Assembly: GCA_963978905.1 (NCBI GenBank)
Contig: OZ022257.1
Span: forward strand, 42,232,203 to 42,296,202
Origin: Trichostrongylus colubriformis
Lineage: Eukaryota > Nematoda > Chromadorea > Rhabditida > Trichostrongylidae
Direction: 5' to 3'
DNA: 64,000 bases
Shown: positions 34,450-45,880 of the stretch, in pieces
Layout of the letters: each line of letters begins with the position of its first letter
How positions within the stretch are numbered: position 1 is the first letter of the stretch
Position numbers and translations under genes: made by a program
The notes under the pieces: generated by a model
Seen by the model: the letters and a program-made list of their open reading frames with translations, nothing else
What the model was told of the DNA's origin: nothing
Databases searched by the model: none

Positions 34450-35760
34450 CTTTTGACTGACACTACTCAATTCAGAACGATGGCATCAACACAACCAACA
34501 GACGAGTTTACAAGAAAAAGACAAGCTCAAGAACGTCGACTGATCGAGCAAATTCGCTACAAACGTTCGTGTGTTCGATTAGCTCCGACGTTCCCATCAG
34601 AGGCAGAGATACAAAAGAAAATTCGTAAATTCATGAGATCTATACATTCCATTGTACATCCAATTTCTCTCTAATGGGTTAGCGGAAGTAAGGGCTATAA
34701 GTCTAAACTCTTTGCGCGAGGCGGCTCTATAAGTGTCGCTTGGAAAAGGTGCATATGGAAGTGAGCAACACCATGGACCGCATTTGAGGCGCGGCGGAGG
34801 GTCTATCGATGGCTTATGAGGTCTATGGCCTCTTGGTTTTGTCTGATAAGGCGTTAGAGACATAGAGGGATGCGTTCTACGACGAGGAAGAACAAGGAGT
34901 ATCCCTTGAATCGAGTTTCACCGCCATCTTCGTGCGCAAAGAACTGGACTTCCTCGAAGAACTGAATCATCGATTGAAGGCGAGATAAGAGAAGCGCAGT
35001 TACAGGAGCAAAACGAGAGCCACGAGAGTGAATTGAAAAGGTGCAGAACATGGTTTCAGAGCTCCGTAAGGATTTCAGCAAAAGAATGGGAGCAAATTCG
35101 AGGCCAGATCGATAGTCAGAATGACTCCATGAAGAGCATGAAGGAGAGTATTGAGGCGATGGGTGAATCACTGAGAGAGATGAGCGAAGCAGCCGCACGT
35201 GCCCCCGATATCACGCCTGACTCACCTCGAAAGACAAGCATGGTAGAAGACCAAGGCGGAGTCAAAGATACTGATGATCAGGTGGAAGAAGATCTTCTTG
35301 ATTTTGGCGAAGAGCACGATCACTGCGACTCGAACTCCGAAGTCAAGGAAGAATGTGCTCCGGCCGATAAAATGGAACACGAACAGTATAGGTATCCAGA
35401 AAAGCAGAGAAAAATGGAACTGGGGTGACGTAGGAGTCTCATCAGAGCATTTCTAGCAGGAAAGGGTGATGTACCCGAATGGAGAATAAGCTACCTGGAT
35501 TCGATGAGACCAGAGGACACCTTTCATGTGTGCTCATTCTGCCTGGCCAAAGGACAGCATTACTCGGGCAGTTATCCAAGATATGTGAGCGTCCAATCGA
35601 GGATGAGAAGGACCCGATGTACTGTCTGTCTCGACAGCCGTCACGACACAAAAATTACTGGTGCTCAACAGGACCGTGCATGTACTGTGGGCAACTCGAG
35701 GAAATCGAGAAGGAACTTGAGTCCTTCAAAGACTTCTCCGGATCAAATTCTGGTGCATAA
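34450..35760 (+). pseudogene. Extra ORF region with coiled coil, acidic stretch and Cys/His knuckles
   Basis: Between the Env-like remnant and the 3' LTR are a basic frame (34453-34674), a frame with heptad-like KSMKESIEAMGESL and a long acidic run (35033-35428), and a region whose two overlapping frames hold CSFC-x-H and CTVCL/CMYC knuckles (35479-35760). This layout (coiled coil, acidic linker, knuckles) resembles a second Gag-like protein. Frame changes show it is degraded. Its origin, from the element or captured, is unknown. Confidence 0.45.
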
Positions 35761-35778
35761 CCATCCACATCCAAAGTG

Positions 35779-35790
35779 CAGGGGGGGGAG
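35779..35790 (+). promoter_or_regulatory. Polypurine tract before the 3' LTR
   Basis: CAGGGGGGGGAG immediately precedes the LTR start TGTGCGAACG. Confidence 0.7.
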
Positions 35791-36524
35791 TGTGCGAACG
35801 GGAGCACAGCCAAAATAAATGAAAGGGGCATTAAATGCAAAATAACGTTTGAGAAAACATTTGGGAAATATAGAACTTGTCTCGTCATATCGGCGACCCC
35901 TCTTTTTTGTCTCTTAACGATGATCGTTCTTTGACCGCATGAACTTTGACCCCCCGCGAAGAAAATTGGCGGTAATGGAATTTGGACCCGATATGGCGGG
36001 TATATAAGCCCTCAGGGGAAGGAGGACACTATGTTGTTATTATTGCTCCTTTTTACCTGTTTGGGCTAGGTCTTCTGAAGCATTCTTTCCATCTGACATT
36101 AGGGCTCTCAGAACATCTTTTCTGATAACGGGAGCATTCTTGGTGTGAGGGGGATAAGAGCATCTTGGTCTTAATCACAAAGCATAAAGCATTGTTATAT
36201 TGGAATTGTTTGGTTTGTTGTGCTTAAGTTTGTTGAGTTTCATATATAAAATCTGTATGAAGTCTGTCAGCTCAGGTTAACCTCAAGCATGGCGATCTTA
36301 TCATCTTTAATGATCAGGCAAGCATAACAAGTGAAGACTTCTGATGTGATACCGGTATCAAACTGAAGGAAGAAAATCACCGACAAGATACCATATCATT
36401 ATGAATATGATAAGATATTAGCCGGTATTTACGAACACCTGAATAGGAATAAACGGTTCTTCCGTGCATTCTATCGTCCGTACAACTGTTGTGTGGTGCT
36501 CTGCTGGTTTTTCACTCTCAAACA
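35791..36524 (+). repeat. 3' LTR of the BEL element (734 bp)
   Basis: Matches the outer parts of the 5' LTR, including GACCCCTCTTTTTTGTCTC and the ATCGTTCTTTGACCGCAT block. Many substitutions separate the two LTRs, so the insertion is not recent. Confidence 0.85.
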
Positions 36525-36529
36525 AGTTA

Positions 36530-37070
36530 AACATATGGGTCTGTAGTTCATAACGCTATTTCTATTACCTTTTTTGAAAATAGGCTCAACAAGTCCGATC
36601 TTCCACAGCTTCGGGACGTCGCCATGCAGTAAAATTCTATCAAAAAGTATTGACAAGGAAGCGGAAATTCCAAGAGCAGCTTTTTCAGGAGATTGTATGG
36701 GATATTGTCTGAAGAAGTGGAAACTCTATTAGGGAGTTTGCGTGAGATGCTATAAATGATATTGCTAGACATGTGTACCCAATCCAGGACATTGGACGTT
36801 ACTGCGGACGGGGTGGTGTCTGCAGAACAAGACCTCCTATACACGAATTGTAAGTACTCAGCAAAGAGATTGGCTTTACCAAAATCGTCCTCGATAACGA
36901 TCCCTTCAGATTCGGAATATGATCAGCCAACTTGAGCTTTCTTTTACAATAACTGGAAAAGCGCTTGCTGTTTTTGGATAATGCCAGTCTCACTTCTTCA
37001 GGTATTTGATGACGAAGGAGGGCTCGTCTTCGTCTCCGGCAGTATGTGTGGTACTAAGAAAACTGTGTGA
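36530..37070 (-). mobile_element. LINE 5' portion displaced by the BEL insertion
   Basis: Minus-strand fragments KKGNRNSVMNYRPI and VPKLWKIGLVEPIFKK are the RT segment that normally precedes the ISKVMER block found at about 29870. The two halves abut exactly at the AGTTA duplication. Upstream frames (36548-36993) are broken. Confidence 0.8.
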
Positions 37071-37099
37071 ATGTGACGAGTTTAGCTGCTTAATTTTGC

Positions 37100-37345
37100 T
37101 CATCATGAAGTGAACTGGCTTATGTCAGGATTTCGCACCGCGGCATGTCGCAAGCGAAGCAATGCGGATGAGCTAAAAGAGCCATGTGTAAGGTCCCAAA
37201 GCGATTACAAGGGAACTGCGTATGGCTCCCCTAGCATTAAAGTGAAATCGTTCGAAGACCCAACTAATGCGACGCGCACAGCTCGCACACACTGCGTCGC
37301 ACGCCGCTCGTCGTCGTGCGAAATCCTGACATAAGAGAACATACC
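37100..37345 (+). repeat. Dispersed repeat A (CGCAAGCGAAGCAATGCGG)
   Basis: Related copies occur inverted at about 39230-39355 and, more diverged, at about 54240-54460. All share the run AAGCnAAGCnATGCGG, then CCAAAGCnATTACAAG and, in two, CTGACATAAG. No coding capacity. Confidence 0.55.
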
Positions 37346-38028
37346 CGACCCAACCACACTATAGTTTGGTGATCGTGACGACAGCCCAGGAATTCAAATT
37401 TGACTATGCCTTATTATGGCACAATGTCAAGATTTGAACTCAAAATCGTGGGATCTCGCCTCACCATAGTGTAGTGAGGTTGGATCGAGCGTTTCGCAAA
37501 CGATGCGCGTTATCAGATTGACGCCGTCATCTGCGGCAGGCACATGACTGCGTCAATTGATGCCGGCACCGGTGTCAAATGACGCAGACACGTAAAGTAT
37601 GACCGCGGCCTTACACCCGTCGGAGGGACATGGTATAGTGGCCTGTCGTGCAATTGCGTACTGTGGAAAAAACCACAGTTTGCTGTTCTTAGAATATAGA
37701 AGCTTGCTATGTGATTACCTACTGTGTAGGACTGCTGGCCACCTAGTTATGTGCTGTGGAAAACGCAGTATTTATTGCTGCACGATCGGTGCAGGAGCTT
37801 ACTCTCTAAAATCCCACCGTACTACATTACACTGTATATGTCGAGATCGTTCTAATAGAAGAGCTTTCAAATAGACTTCCTCAGGTTTGTGCCATTAGGA
37901 CAGTAAAATGGCACTTCCACGTGCCGCGCTCAACGAGAAGGGGTGTGTGCGCTTACGTCATGATTACGCACGATGACAAGCAGCGTCGACGCAGTGTGTG
38001 CAAGCTAGCACGTCGCGGTGGTGTCATA
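37346..38028. other. Non-coding stretch between repeats
   Basis: Only short unconnected open frames; nothing recognised. Confidence 0.4.
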
Positions 38029-39222
38029 CAAGGGAAGGACCCCAGGTCGAAGTGGCCATTTGGAATGGGGTACATATGGTCCGATGTATTTTTGGACGCT
38101 GATCTCGAATCTGCATTCTAAATTTGCAGAACGATTTTCTAATCAGAGTTACAAGGCCATTTTTCGACGAAAGTCGACTTAAATATACGACGAGCAACCA
38201 GGACAGCAGCATACGGATGACGGGAGGTAAGTGCTTCGCTCGAAAATTTGAAGACGATGGTTCGGATCCCTAAGGAAGCTGTGTTTCTGCAGTGGTTGTT
38301 TTTTTCTACTGACTACAGAAAACACTTCCACTTTGGTAACGCCTTATTTTGATGATCTTCTCGGATCAGACATGTTCAAATGGTAACCACTTTTCGCAAA
38401 TATAATGTCCGCTCACAACATTGAAGGCATTGGTATTTTCCTTTTCATAATTCTCTTTCATGTCTGGAAAACATACCCAAAGTGTTGTCGTTTACACAGA
38501 ATAGTATATTCCTTTTCTGTGTACCTCACTATTCTTATCTTCGAGATCGCAGAATACTTCGCGATCCAACTTTTTAAGTGAGCAGACTCCCATAGCGTGT
38601 TGATTGCGAATTTGACATTAATTCGCAAAACGAATATGGTATTCGCATTCTGGAGGTCGAATTACCACTCTGTGCAAATTTTCAGTTGAATCGAGCTTTT
38701 GGGCCAACTACGGAAAATTGGGGGTGGCCCAGGGGTAAGTAATTTTTGTGAAATTTTCTATAAAAAACCACATCCATGACAAAGATAATCTAAACACATC
38801 TATTACAGATATCCATGACACCAAATGTACTTAACAAGCGCCAAATAAGAGCATTTGATGAGCAAGGGTCAACGACTTCTCCTTTGTTGAATGAGTTGCC
38901 AGCCAATAAATAGCACGTGAGCTTTCCCGAAATTTGGTCAAAGTCTCGAATTGGCTAAAACTATGTGCGATGGAGAAGTTTGACCTTTTGAACACGAAAA
39001 TCCTACTGGTTTCGCAGTAGAACGCCTGGCTCGCGTGCTATGCGCTTCCACCACCATATAATAGTATTGTTTTTTTCAAAAAAAAAAAACCTCCACAACT
39101 CCGCTCAGAGAATCGTTCCGCAAATTTGGAGTACAGATTCCATATCAGCGTCTGAATGTACGTCGGAATCGGAACATATGTATCCCATACCGAATGGCCA
39201 CTTTCCTGGGGCCTTTCCCTTG
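38029..39222. mobile_element. CAAGGGAAGG inverted-repeat element, copy 1 (1194 bp)
   Basis: Ends are CAAGGGAAGGACCCCAGG at the left and the reverse complement of CAAGGGAAAGGCCCCAGG at the right, with inverted similarity extending about 150 bp through TGGCCATTTGGAATGGG. Flanks are ATA and TTA, close to a TWA target duplication. Interior sequences are shared with copy 2. No transposase is seen, so it is non-autonomous; a PIF/Harbinger relationship is suggested by the 3-bp TWA site only. Confidence 0.75.
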
Positions 39223-39229
39223 TTAGAAC

Positions 39230-40700
39230 GATTACACTTTAATGCTAGGGGAGCGATACGCAGTTCTTGTAATCGCTTCGTGACCCAACAATATGGCTCC
39301 TTTAACTCGTCCGCATTGCTTCGCTTGCGACCCGTCGCGGTGAAATTACCTTGATGTTAAAGATTTTGTCATACTCACTTGTTACTTATTATTACCCTTC
39401 TCAGTCACAGTTTGGTCATCGCACAGTACCGCGCGAGTCATCTATGTATTGTGGGTGATCTACGCGTGAATGACACGGAAGAACTATGTATATTATGTGG
39501 AAATGATTGATACTTTGCTGTCACTCTCGGTCTCTTATCACTGATCTCCCCTATATCATATCTACAATTCAGGATCCCATCTTTGCTGCGACGCGAGACA
39601 CGAGTCTCCCGCCACACGCGTTTCGAGGCTCCTTATCAACCCTTATTAGTTGCCATTACTTCCAGTCCCTCACTGTAGGGAAGACACTCTATGAGATCAC
39701 TTAATGTAGTTGGATTGTACCTTTTTCTATCCTCTTACACGTCTATTTTACGCTGTCTCTGTTATTCTATTTCTCACGAAATATTCTCTATTTTCCTCTA
39801 ATGACTCATTGTAACTACATGTAAGAGAAACTTATCGCCTAGCTGATCTGGCTCAAAGAATGTAATCATATCCTTTCTTCGCCCAGGAGACCTCGTATAA
39901 GATGCTATAAGCCCATAGCGGCGGAGTTTTCCAACCGTCACATTGTCTTCTTGGTGCTTATAGTAAAGGACTACAAGAACCATTTTGAAGAAAACGCGTG
40001 GCAATACAGATGTTCTCTTCTTACCACATCATATCTACATCATATCCAAATTCAGGATCCCATCTCTGCTGCGATATGAATCCACCACCAGTCCAACAAG
40101 CCCCGAATGAAAACCACGGGGTTTTGGGGATGTGTTCTTTTCTTCCCCTTAACATCGACGTCTCGAGCCGTATTCACTGCTAACGTCTTTTACTGCTATT
40201 GCACAGATGCCCGTACGAGTTTTTTTACAGTTTTTTTTTCGTTGATGAAATTTGTATGTCCAGTACGTTTTGTGCCATTCGATTTTCCTTTCGGAAACAT
40301 AAGTTTGAGAAAAATTTTAGTTGTACAACAAAACGTCAATGCACGTAACTGAAGACGGAAAACTTTGCGGATGCCATATCACTGCGTACCTCACAACCAA
40401 ATATCTGTTGCGATACGACCACATGAAAATGCGGTAATTTACTGGACACCCAATGCTTGCCTAATGTACCTCAAATACGATGGGACACTAGCCTCACCTC
40501 CAATTAGATCGATTGTAATGAAGACAAAAGCGTTCACTCCGCCTTTTTTCACAACAACAAGTTCCCTACAAACTGCACTGCTTTAAAATCCCCTTTTGGT
40601 TCGTGTCAGACTATGTTCTCTTTCCGAATAACTGCTCGAACAAAAGAATGCCTTCTGCAAGTTACAGTTGAATTACATATGAACAAATACTACTCATAAT
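39230..40700. other. Repeat A (inverted, 39230-39355) and unassigned sequence with a local duplication
   Basis: After the inverted copy of repeat A, the block CATATCTACAATTCAGGATC (about 39558) recurs in similar form (TTCAGGATCCCATCTCTGCT) at about 40050. A minus-strand frame at 39798-40004 is protein-like but isolated. Nothing further is supported. Confidence 0.4.
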
Positions 40701-40712
40701 ATCAGGCGTGTT

Positions 40713-41223
40713 TCGAAGCGAGAGATATTAGTATTCTTGAGCGGCCTACCAAGTTCCCAGACTTGAATCCAACAGAAAACCTCTGGGGGATCCTTGTTCA
40801 AGACGTTTACTCCGACTGCAAGCAATTCGACATCGTCGGAAAGTCGAAGAGCGCCATTCAGGAGGCGTGGATGAGAGTGTCGCTGGAAACGATCGCGCAA
40901 CTTGTTCAGAGCATACAGAAGCGGATGGTTGAACTAGTTGACAGAAGAGGAAAGGCCACAAGTTTACAAAAATTGTTGTTGTTAATGATTTTGTTTGGTT
41001 CATCCGTGAAAAAGTTGGAATTACTATGGGGGCCTATACTTTTGGGACACTGTTATTTTTGAAGAAAAAATTAAATAAAATTTAGCAATTTTATGTCTTC
41101 AATTTTACTGAGGCGTTTGATCGCCACAGTGATCAGGTATCACTGATGAAAATTCGGAAAGGAGTCGCTGGTCCATTCTGGAGATATGAATGAAAAATAG
41201 AGTGGACCTATACTTTTGGGGCA
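40713..41223 (+). mobile_element. Tc1-type transposon, 3' remnant
   Basis: An open segment contains PDLNPTENLWG followed by a lysine/arginine-rich C-terminus, the end of a Tc1-family DDE transposase. Two copies of CTATACTTTTGGG follow at about 41035 and 41205, the latter with GGGGCACTC as the likely terminus. The 5' half of the element is absent. Confidence 0.7.
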
Positions 41224-41461
41224 CTCGGCATCGGTGCCGGTTCCTTATATTATGAAGGCTACCTTATGACTTCTGCGAATCACACTGTTAGCTATCTTTA
41301 TACGTTATCTTCAGGTAAAGGAGAGCCTATTCCCGAAGACTGATGTTGCAGGGATCATCAGGATGTTGCCTGTTACCATGCGACCACAGTATAATACTAT
41401 TTTATTGATGAGTAAGGACTGAGATCTAACCTTGCAAACGATTATGCTGCCACTGCAAACT

Positions 41462-43189
41462 TCATCCTCTTATCTTGTTTCTTCTTTGGCTTTGTTTTGC
41501 CTGAACAAGTACCGCTAGTTTATGTGAGAGACAAAACTTTTCATTCAACTTACTTTATGCTCAGTTTTGTTTTTCTCAGACTTCGTTTTACCCTTGACTG
41601 GCTTCTTTTTCTTGACGGGAGTTTTCTTTTCTTGTACTTCACCACAGTTGAGGTAAGAACTCACTGAGCCACGGAATGTCTTCCACAGCGTAGCATCTTC
41701 AATACAGACAGCGCCACCTCCACGTTTGAATTGAGACTCCTGAAGAAAGAATCTTGTTTACAATACAGGTTATAGTTGATGAAGATGATGACCTTTTATC
41801 TTTAAGCTACTTGGAATGACCTGTCTGTTCACATCTCCTATGCAGACAGCTGGCACTGATTCCATCATGGACACACCCCACTTTGAATGATCTTTCGAGC
41901 TGGCGAATTTCTTATCGGCCACCTCTACCGAAGTGACGTCATAAACCTGAAATCGCGCTGTGGAGGTTTCGAGGTATTGCACCTATGGCTGACTAAATAA
42001 TAGTACAAATCGCTCATACATTATTTCCAAGTTCGCACTGTGTGCCGACATTCGCAGCAGCTCCATTTCTCCACGTTTCAACGGCCATAGGAGTTCTGAG
42101 GTATAGAGCAATGAAGTCATGCCAAAGGTCTGCAAACAGCAAATACTATTGGATTAAAATGGGTTTGTGTGATCTCTTGCCTGACAGAATGCACCTTTAC
42201 CGAATTTCTTATGTTTTGCAAAGAGCTTGACGCGCTTGTGGCCAACTGTTTCAATGTTGTGCGATGTCGTGAACCTCGTGTCTGATCGGCCAAGAGATTT
42301 TTTGTTTACTACATCCACGAGGTGAGGTGCTCTGCGAAAGAAAAAATAAAATAGTAAAAATCGCTACGCAGTCGCTTATGGGCATCCATTGTCTCACAGT
42401 GTTTCGAAATTTTTGGGCAAGTTGGTGATGAAAGGCGTCACTTGGGAATATCTCATGTACTGGCTGATATCTTCGAGAAAATTGGCGTCAAGCGAGAGAC
42501 AGACGAATGATTGCGCGAATTTAGAGCCAGTCTCTGGATAGTCGTACTTTCCTGAAAGCTTGTACTTAGGTACAACTAGTTCCTCGGTGGTCGCAGGTTG
42601 GATCACTTCACCTATAATTCAGAATGAAGCAGTCACCTACCAGGCGGTGGGAAGTTAGGCACACTATGAACTAGCCAGAATCCGCTTTCTATGGTGAAGA
42701 CAGCAACACCTTTGCTGTGACCGCGGCCGCTGTCCACTTTTTTGCCCGGGCAATCGTCATTATAGGCAATTTTGAAGGTCGTGCCCTAGAACTGTGGGTA
42801 TCTTTGTACTGTTGGCAGTTATCTGTGTTGCGCTAGATGAACGTGTCTCACATTATCGCTGTTGTATAGCTGGTTTACGGTAGCACCAATGGCAGAATCA
42901 GTGCTATTGATAGGCTGCTCACTCAAGACCCATCCGGTTTGGGTGGAGTCAAAATAAACAAAGCTCCGTCCGTTCCTTTTGTCGACGTTTGCTGGTAACT
43001 TTATGGCGACGAACCTGTGACGAAGTAATAGAAGCGTATTTTCGGTAATAGAATAAGAAACTAAGCATTTTTGTGCTAGGTATCACTCCGTACTGACCAG
43101 TCAACATCATTTCCCTTCATACTTTTGCACCGGAATCGAGCACCTACTAAGATGGCGATTGCCAAGATCACCAACAAGATTCCCCGCAT
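41462..43189 (-). CDS. Deoxyribonuclease II (DNase II family), nine exons
   Basis: Exons (minus strand): 43189-43098, 43014-42852, 42785-42641, 42611-42398, 42331-42195, 42129-42020, 41982-41821, 41739-41554, 41500-41462; phases agree throughout (415 residues). The protein starts with a signal peptide ([16 protein letters not shown]). It carries the DNase II landmarks VDWF, the catalytic-type [27 protein letters not shown], the second His block [17 protein letters not shown] and a KRGGGAVC end, then a lysine-rich tail of about 40 residues. Such enzymes cut DNA at acid pH in lysosomes or secretions; in C. elegans the family includes nuc-1, crn-6 and crn-7. TTTACAG lies 7 bases before the ATG (trans-splice-like), and AATAAA is at 41401-41406. 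The third intron is only 29 nt. Confidence 0.92.
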
Positions 43190-43524
43190 TATCCGGCTGT
43201 AAATATCCAGATGAGATGCGCTCGAAAATTTGGAAAATTTTGATCAAAAAGATCAGAAAGATAGGAGGTATTACAGCGGATGTGGTGGAAGATCGGCATT
43301 ATGCTTATATAGCATTCACATTCATTCATATGTAGGGAAAAGCATACATTGCAGCCCACACGAATGGTTTTGTTCAGCTGTAAAAGTGTGTTCTCTGTTT
43401 CCGGACGTTTCGGGTTCCTTCATGATGACGAGCAGCAACACCTAAGCACTTTTTAGTGTTAATGCAAATTACAGTCTTTCCGATAAAGAAAAATCAAGCT
43501 TCTCACTAGTGATTTAGGATACGT

Positions 43525-43700
43525 TGAATAGTACAAATAGCAATAGTAAAATACAGTGCAATATAGTACAATAGTAAAAGTACAATAGTAGAATACAAAT
43601 AGTACTCTAGTACAATACTAGAATACAGTGCAATATAGTACACTAGTAGACGTATTTACAGTTTTCTATTTACAATAGCAGAATACAGTGCAGTCGTTCA
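43525..43700. repeat. Degenerate tandem repeat (AGTACAATAGTAGAATAC type)
   Basis: Words such as TACAATAGTAGAATACAGTG and GCAATATAGTACA recur several times with variable spacing. Confidence 0.7.
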
Positions 43701-44140
43701 AACTTCTTATAAGAAACATTAGTGCAAGATTTGGTGCAGGAGTTGACCCGTTCCACATGAAATAGACCCTTCATTATCTGATTTTAAGTGAAAGGGCGAA
43801 CATTGAGCCGCCTTCATTAAAAAACCACACACTGCTGACACGGTACAGTTCGCTTAATTGAATGGAGTAATCTGAATTTCGTCAGAACGTTAATACGCAT
43901 GCTCTTTCCCGAAACTTCCCAACAAGGTCCCCCCTCCTCAAAATGAGGGACTGTGGGGTAAAGAAATTCTCCACACTCGTAAGCGCTGCTTGACTCGAAT
44001 TACAAAGCCACCTTCAATAACTCTATGCACGATGCTATCACGAAGTTATAAAAATTCCCAAAAAGAGCTCTCCCACACTAATAAGCAGCGGCAGTAAATT
44101 CATTGAGAATGAAGACAGTCTCACGCAGTTTGGAAGTGTA
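43701..44140. other. Non-coding stretch
   Basis: Nothing recognised apart from short chance frames. Confidence 0.4.
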
Positions 44141-44159
44141 CTCATTGTAGGTTCCAAAG

Positions 44160-44245
44160 AAGTTCTTACACCATGGCTGAGAACCAATATCTTTGCACCT
44201 TGGCTGAGAACCACTAGTTTTGCACCTCGGCTGAGAACCAATTTC
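44160..44245. repeat. Three-unit minisatellite (CTGAGAACCA)
   Basis: Three units of about 30 bp: GCACCTTGGCTGAGAACCA with variable following bases, at about 44167, 44197 and 44226. The repeat creates an artificial minus-strand frame with repeated VLSxGxK-like units. Confidence 0.8.
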
Positions 44246-44599
44246 GGTCAAAAATTATTATTTGGAAGAATTTTAGTCCCATCCCTATCATAGAATTTCG
44301 TGGCACCAATCTAGTATAATTTGTTTTGGTTAAAGGCAAACCTTGCGAAAAATTGCGAGAACTATCGCGCGTGTTACAGGATGTAGAGGCCCTGGTTTAC
44401 CCACCAGTGGAGGAAAAAGAATAAAAACCCTTCACAACTACCAAAAATAAAGCTCCCTGCCATCGGGCTTCGTACGAGTGTTGGAGATCATAGAAGAGCT
44501 TTTCCTCGATGATATCGCGCAAAATGCTACAAGATCACCTATTCTTCCCTGTTGAAGCTACCTTCGCTATTGATATCGCTGTCTTATCTTGTCTTATCG

Positions 44600-44800
44600 C
44601 AAGATTCCCTCTCGTCTATGCCGGGTGTGATTCAGCTCGGTGGGCTCGACTCGGCTCAGTTCGACCAGGCCGTATGCGGCGGGGGTGAGCCGTAGTGCTG
44701 CGAAAGACGTGCAGTCTTCACAACTATCCAAGGGTCTACCTGCCCTGAAAAGCTAAGGACCACTTTGATCATCGCGTGGTGTGCCTTTAAGAATACTTCG
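44600..44800 (+). repeat. Dispersed repeat B (GCCGGGTGTGATT ... GCGTGGTGTGCCTTTAA)
   Basis: A block beginning GCCGGGTGTGATTCAGCTCGG and ending GCGTGGTGTGCCTTTAA is found again, diverged, at about 56990-57180. It also contains the shared core AACTATCCAAGG. Confidence 0.6.
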
Positions 44801-45709
44801 TCGGAAAGAGCAGACGAAGGGTATCAGCTTTGTTAGGCGAAGTGATTTATTGCCGCCTACATAGTGTTTCGCTAGATCAACATTAATGAAGCGGTCACTC
44901 TTGCACTCTGTATCGTGCGCAACATCGCAGAGCATCGCGACAGAACACTCAAACTCAATTCACTCTATCCTGATTGGTAAACGCATAGACTCCAGTGAAG
45001 GACTTTATCAGTCCCAAACAATCCCCTGAATCGAACAATTTTGTGGCGCAAATATAATACTGCAAAAAAACCTGTGACAATTGCTATACTGAAGGCATTT
45101 TTGAATCACATGTCTGACTGAAATCAGAGTGGAAAGATCCAGTTAAGAGCCGTAATTTATAGCGCTCATCCCTCAAAGGTTCCTGCAAGAACTGTTCACA
45201 CAAATACTTTTCCACAGAAAAAGGACAATGTTTTTAAACTAACAACCATGTTCTTACACATTCAGTAACGTGCAATTTTCTTGTTTTTGGCAGTTCTCTA
45301 AAAAGGTTCTAGCAATAAGTTGTTACGAAAGCACGAAAGCTGAAATTCTGTATGATCTCTTCATTGTTCTGTACAATGAATATTTAATGCTAATTGGTCA
45401 TCCAAAATTTTACCTGGACAATACTGAAGGGTTCTCGAATTCGCCCATTGCTTACTGTCATCATAGCAGGTGGTTGACATTGAAGTCTCGCTGACTTATA
45501 ATTCTTTTCGCCATAATGAATACAGTTTGTTCAGGTGTGGTTGCAGCTGCTACCTAAAAAAGCATTAAATCGTTTGATGCACGGATAGTGAAAAAGCGTG
45601 ACTAACACGAAATAATCTAACTTCAACAACCTTGCAGCAGTGCAGTTTTTGAAGAACATACATAATTCTGTGGAACGAGATAGTGTGACAGTATATTGCT
45701 TTTATCAGG
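44801..45709. other. Stretch without a supported gene
   Basis: A 74-codon plus-strand frame at 45270-45494 is preceded by sequence with a TTGGCAG acceptor-like site, but no matching exons were found. Confidence 0.35.
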
Positions 45710-45880
45710 ATGACGTGGGGCTTCTTGTTTGGTCTCTTCTTTGTCATTTGTCTTTTTGGCATGAAAGGAGACTGCATGACATCAGGTGTGGCGTTGGCGT
45801 GTGGAGGCCGAAAATCACCAGCTTCATCAACCCGCTGGGTACGCATGTATGCAGGTGGTCATCACGATAGTATCACTTGA
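45710..45880 (+). CDS. Candidate small secreted peptide (56 residues)
   Basis: ATG at 45710 lies one base after TTTTATCAG, a splice-acceptor-like site suited to trans-splicing. It opens a 56-residue frame with a strong N-terminal hydrophobic leader (MTWGFLFGLFFVICLFG) followed by a short basic, Cys/Gly-containing mature part (LACGGRKSPAS). The frame closes at TGA 45878-45880; a donor-like GTACGC inside allows an alternative. No family is recognised and no AATAAA is close by. It could be a real small effector-like gene or chance. Confidence 0.35.
   Translation: MTWGFLFGLFFVICLFGMKGDCMTSGVALACGGRKSPASSTRWVRMYAGGHHDSIT

Larger units (their letters stand above)
29896..36524 (+). mobile_element. 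BEL/Pao LTR retrotransposon inserted in the LINE
   Basis: LTRs at 29896-31011 and 35791-36524 start TGT(C/G)CGAACGGG and end ...CTCTCA(G/A)ACA. A 5-bp target duplication AGTTA lies at 29891-29895 and 36525-36529. On both sides the flanking minus-strand LINE RT reads on. Internally there are a tRNA-Gly-type primer site, a BEL-type gag, no RT, an integrase with DUF5641, an Env-like cysteine-rich remnant, an extra ORF and a G-rich polypurine tract. Frames are broken, so it is not autonomous. Confidence 0.9.

Noticed and set aside
39798..40004. 68-codon minus-strand frame with a protein-like composition
   Set aside because: No matching splice sites, homologous motif or neighbouring exons were found; chance cannot be excluded.
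44038..44241. 67-codon minus-strand frame with repeated VLSxGxK units
   Set aside because: It is produced by the three-unit minisatellite.
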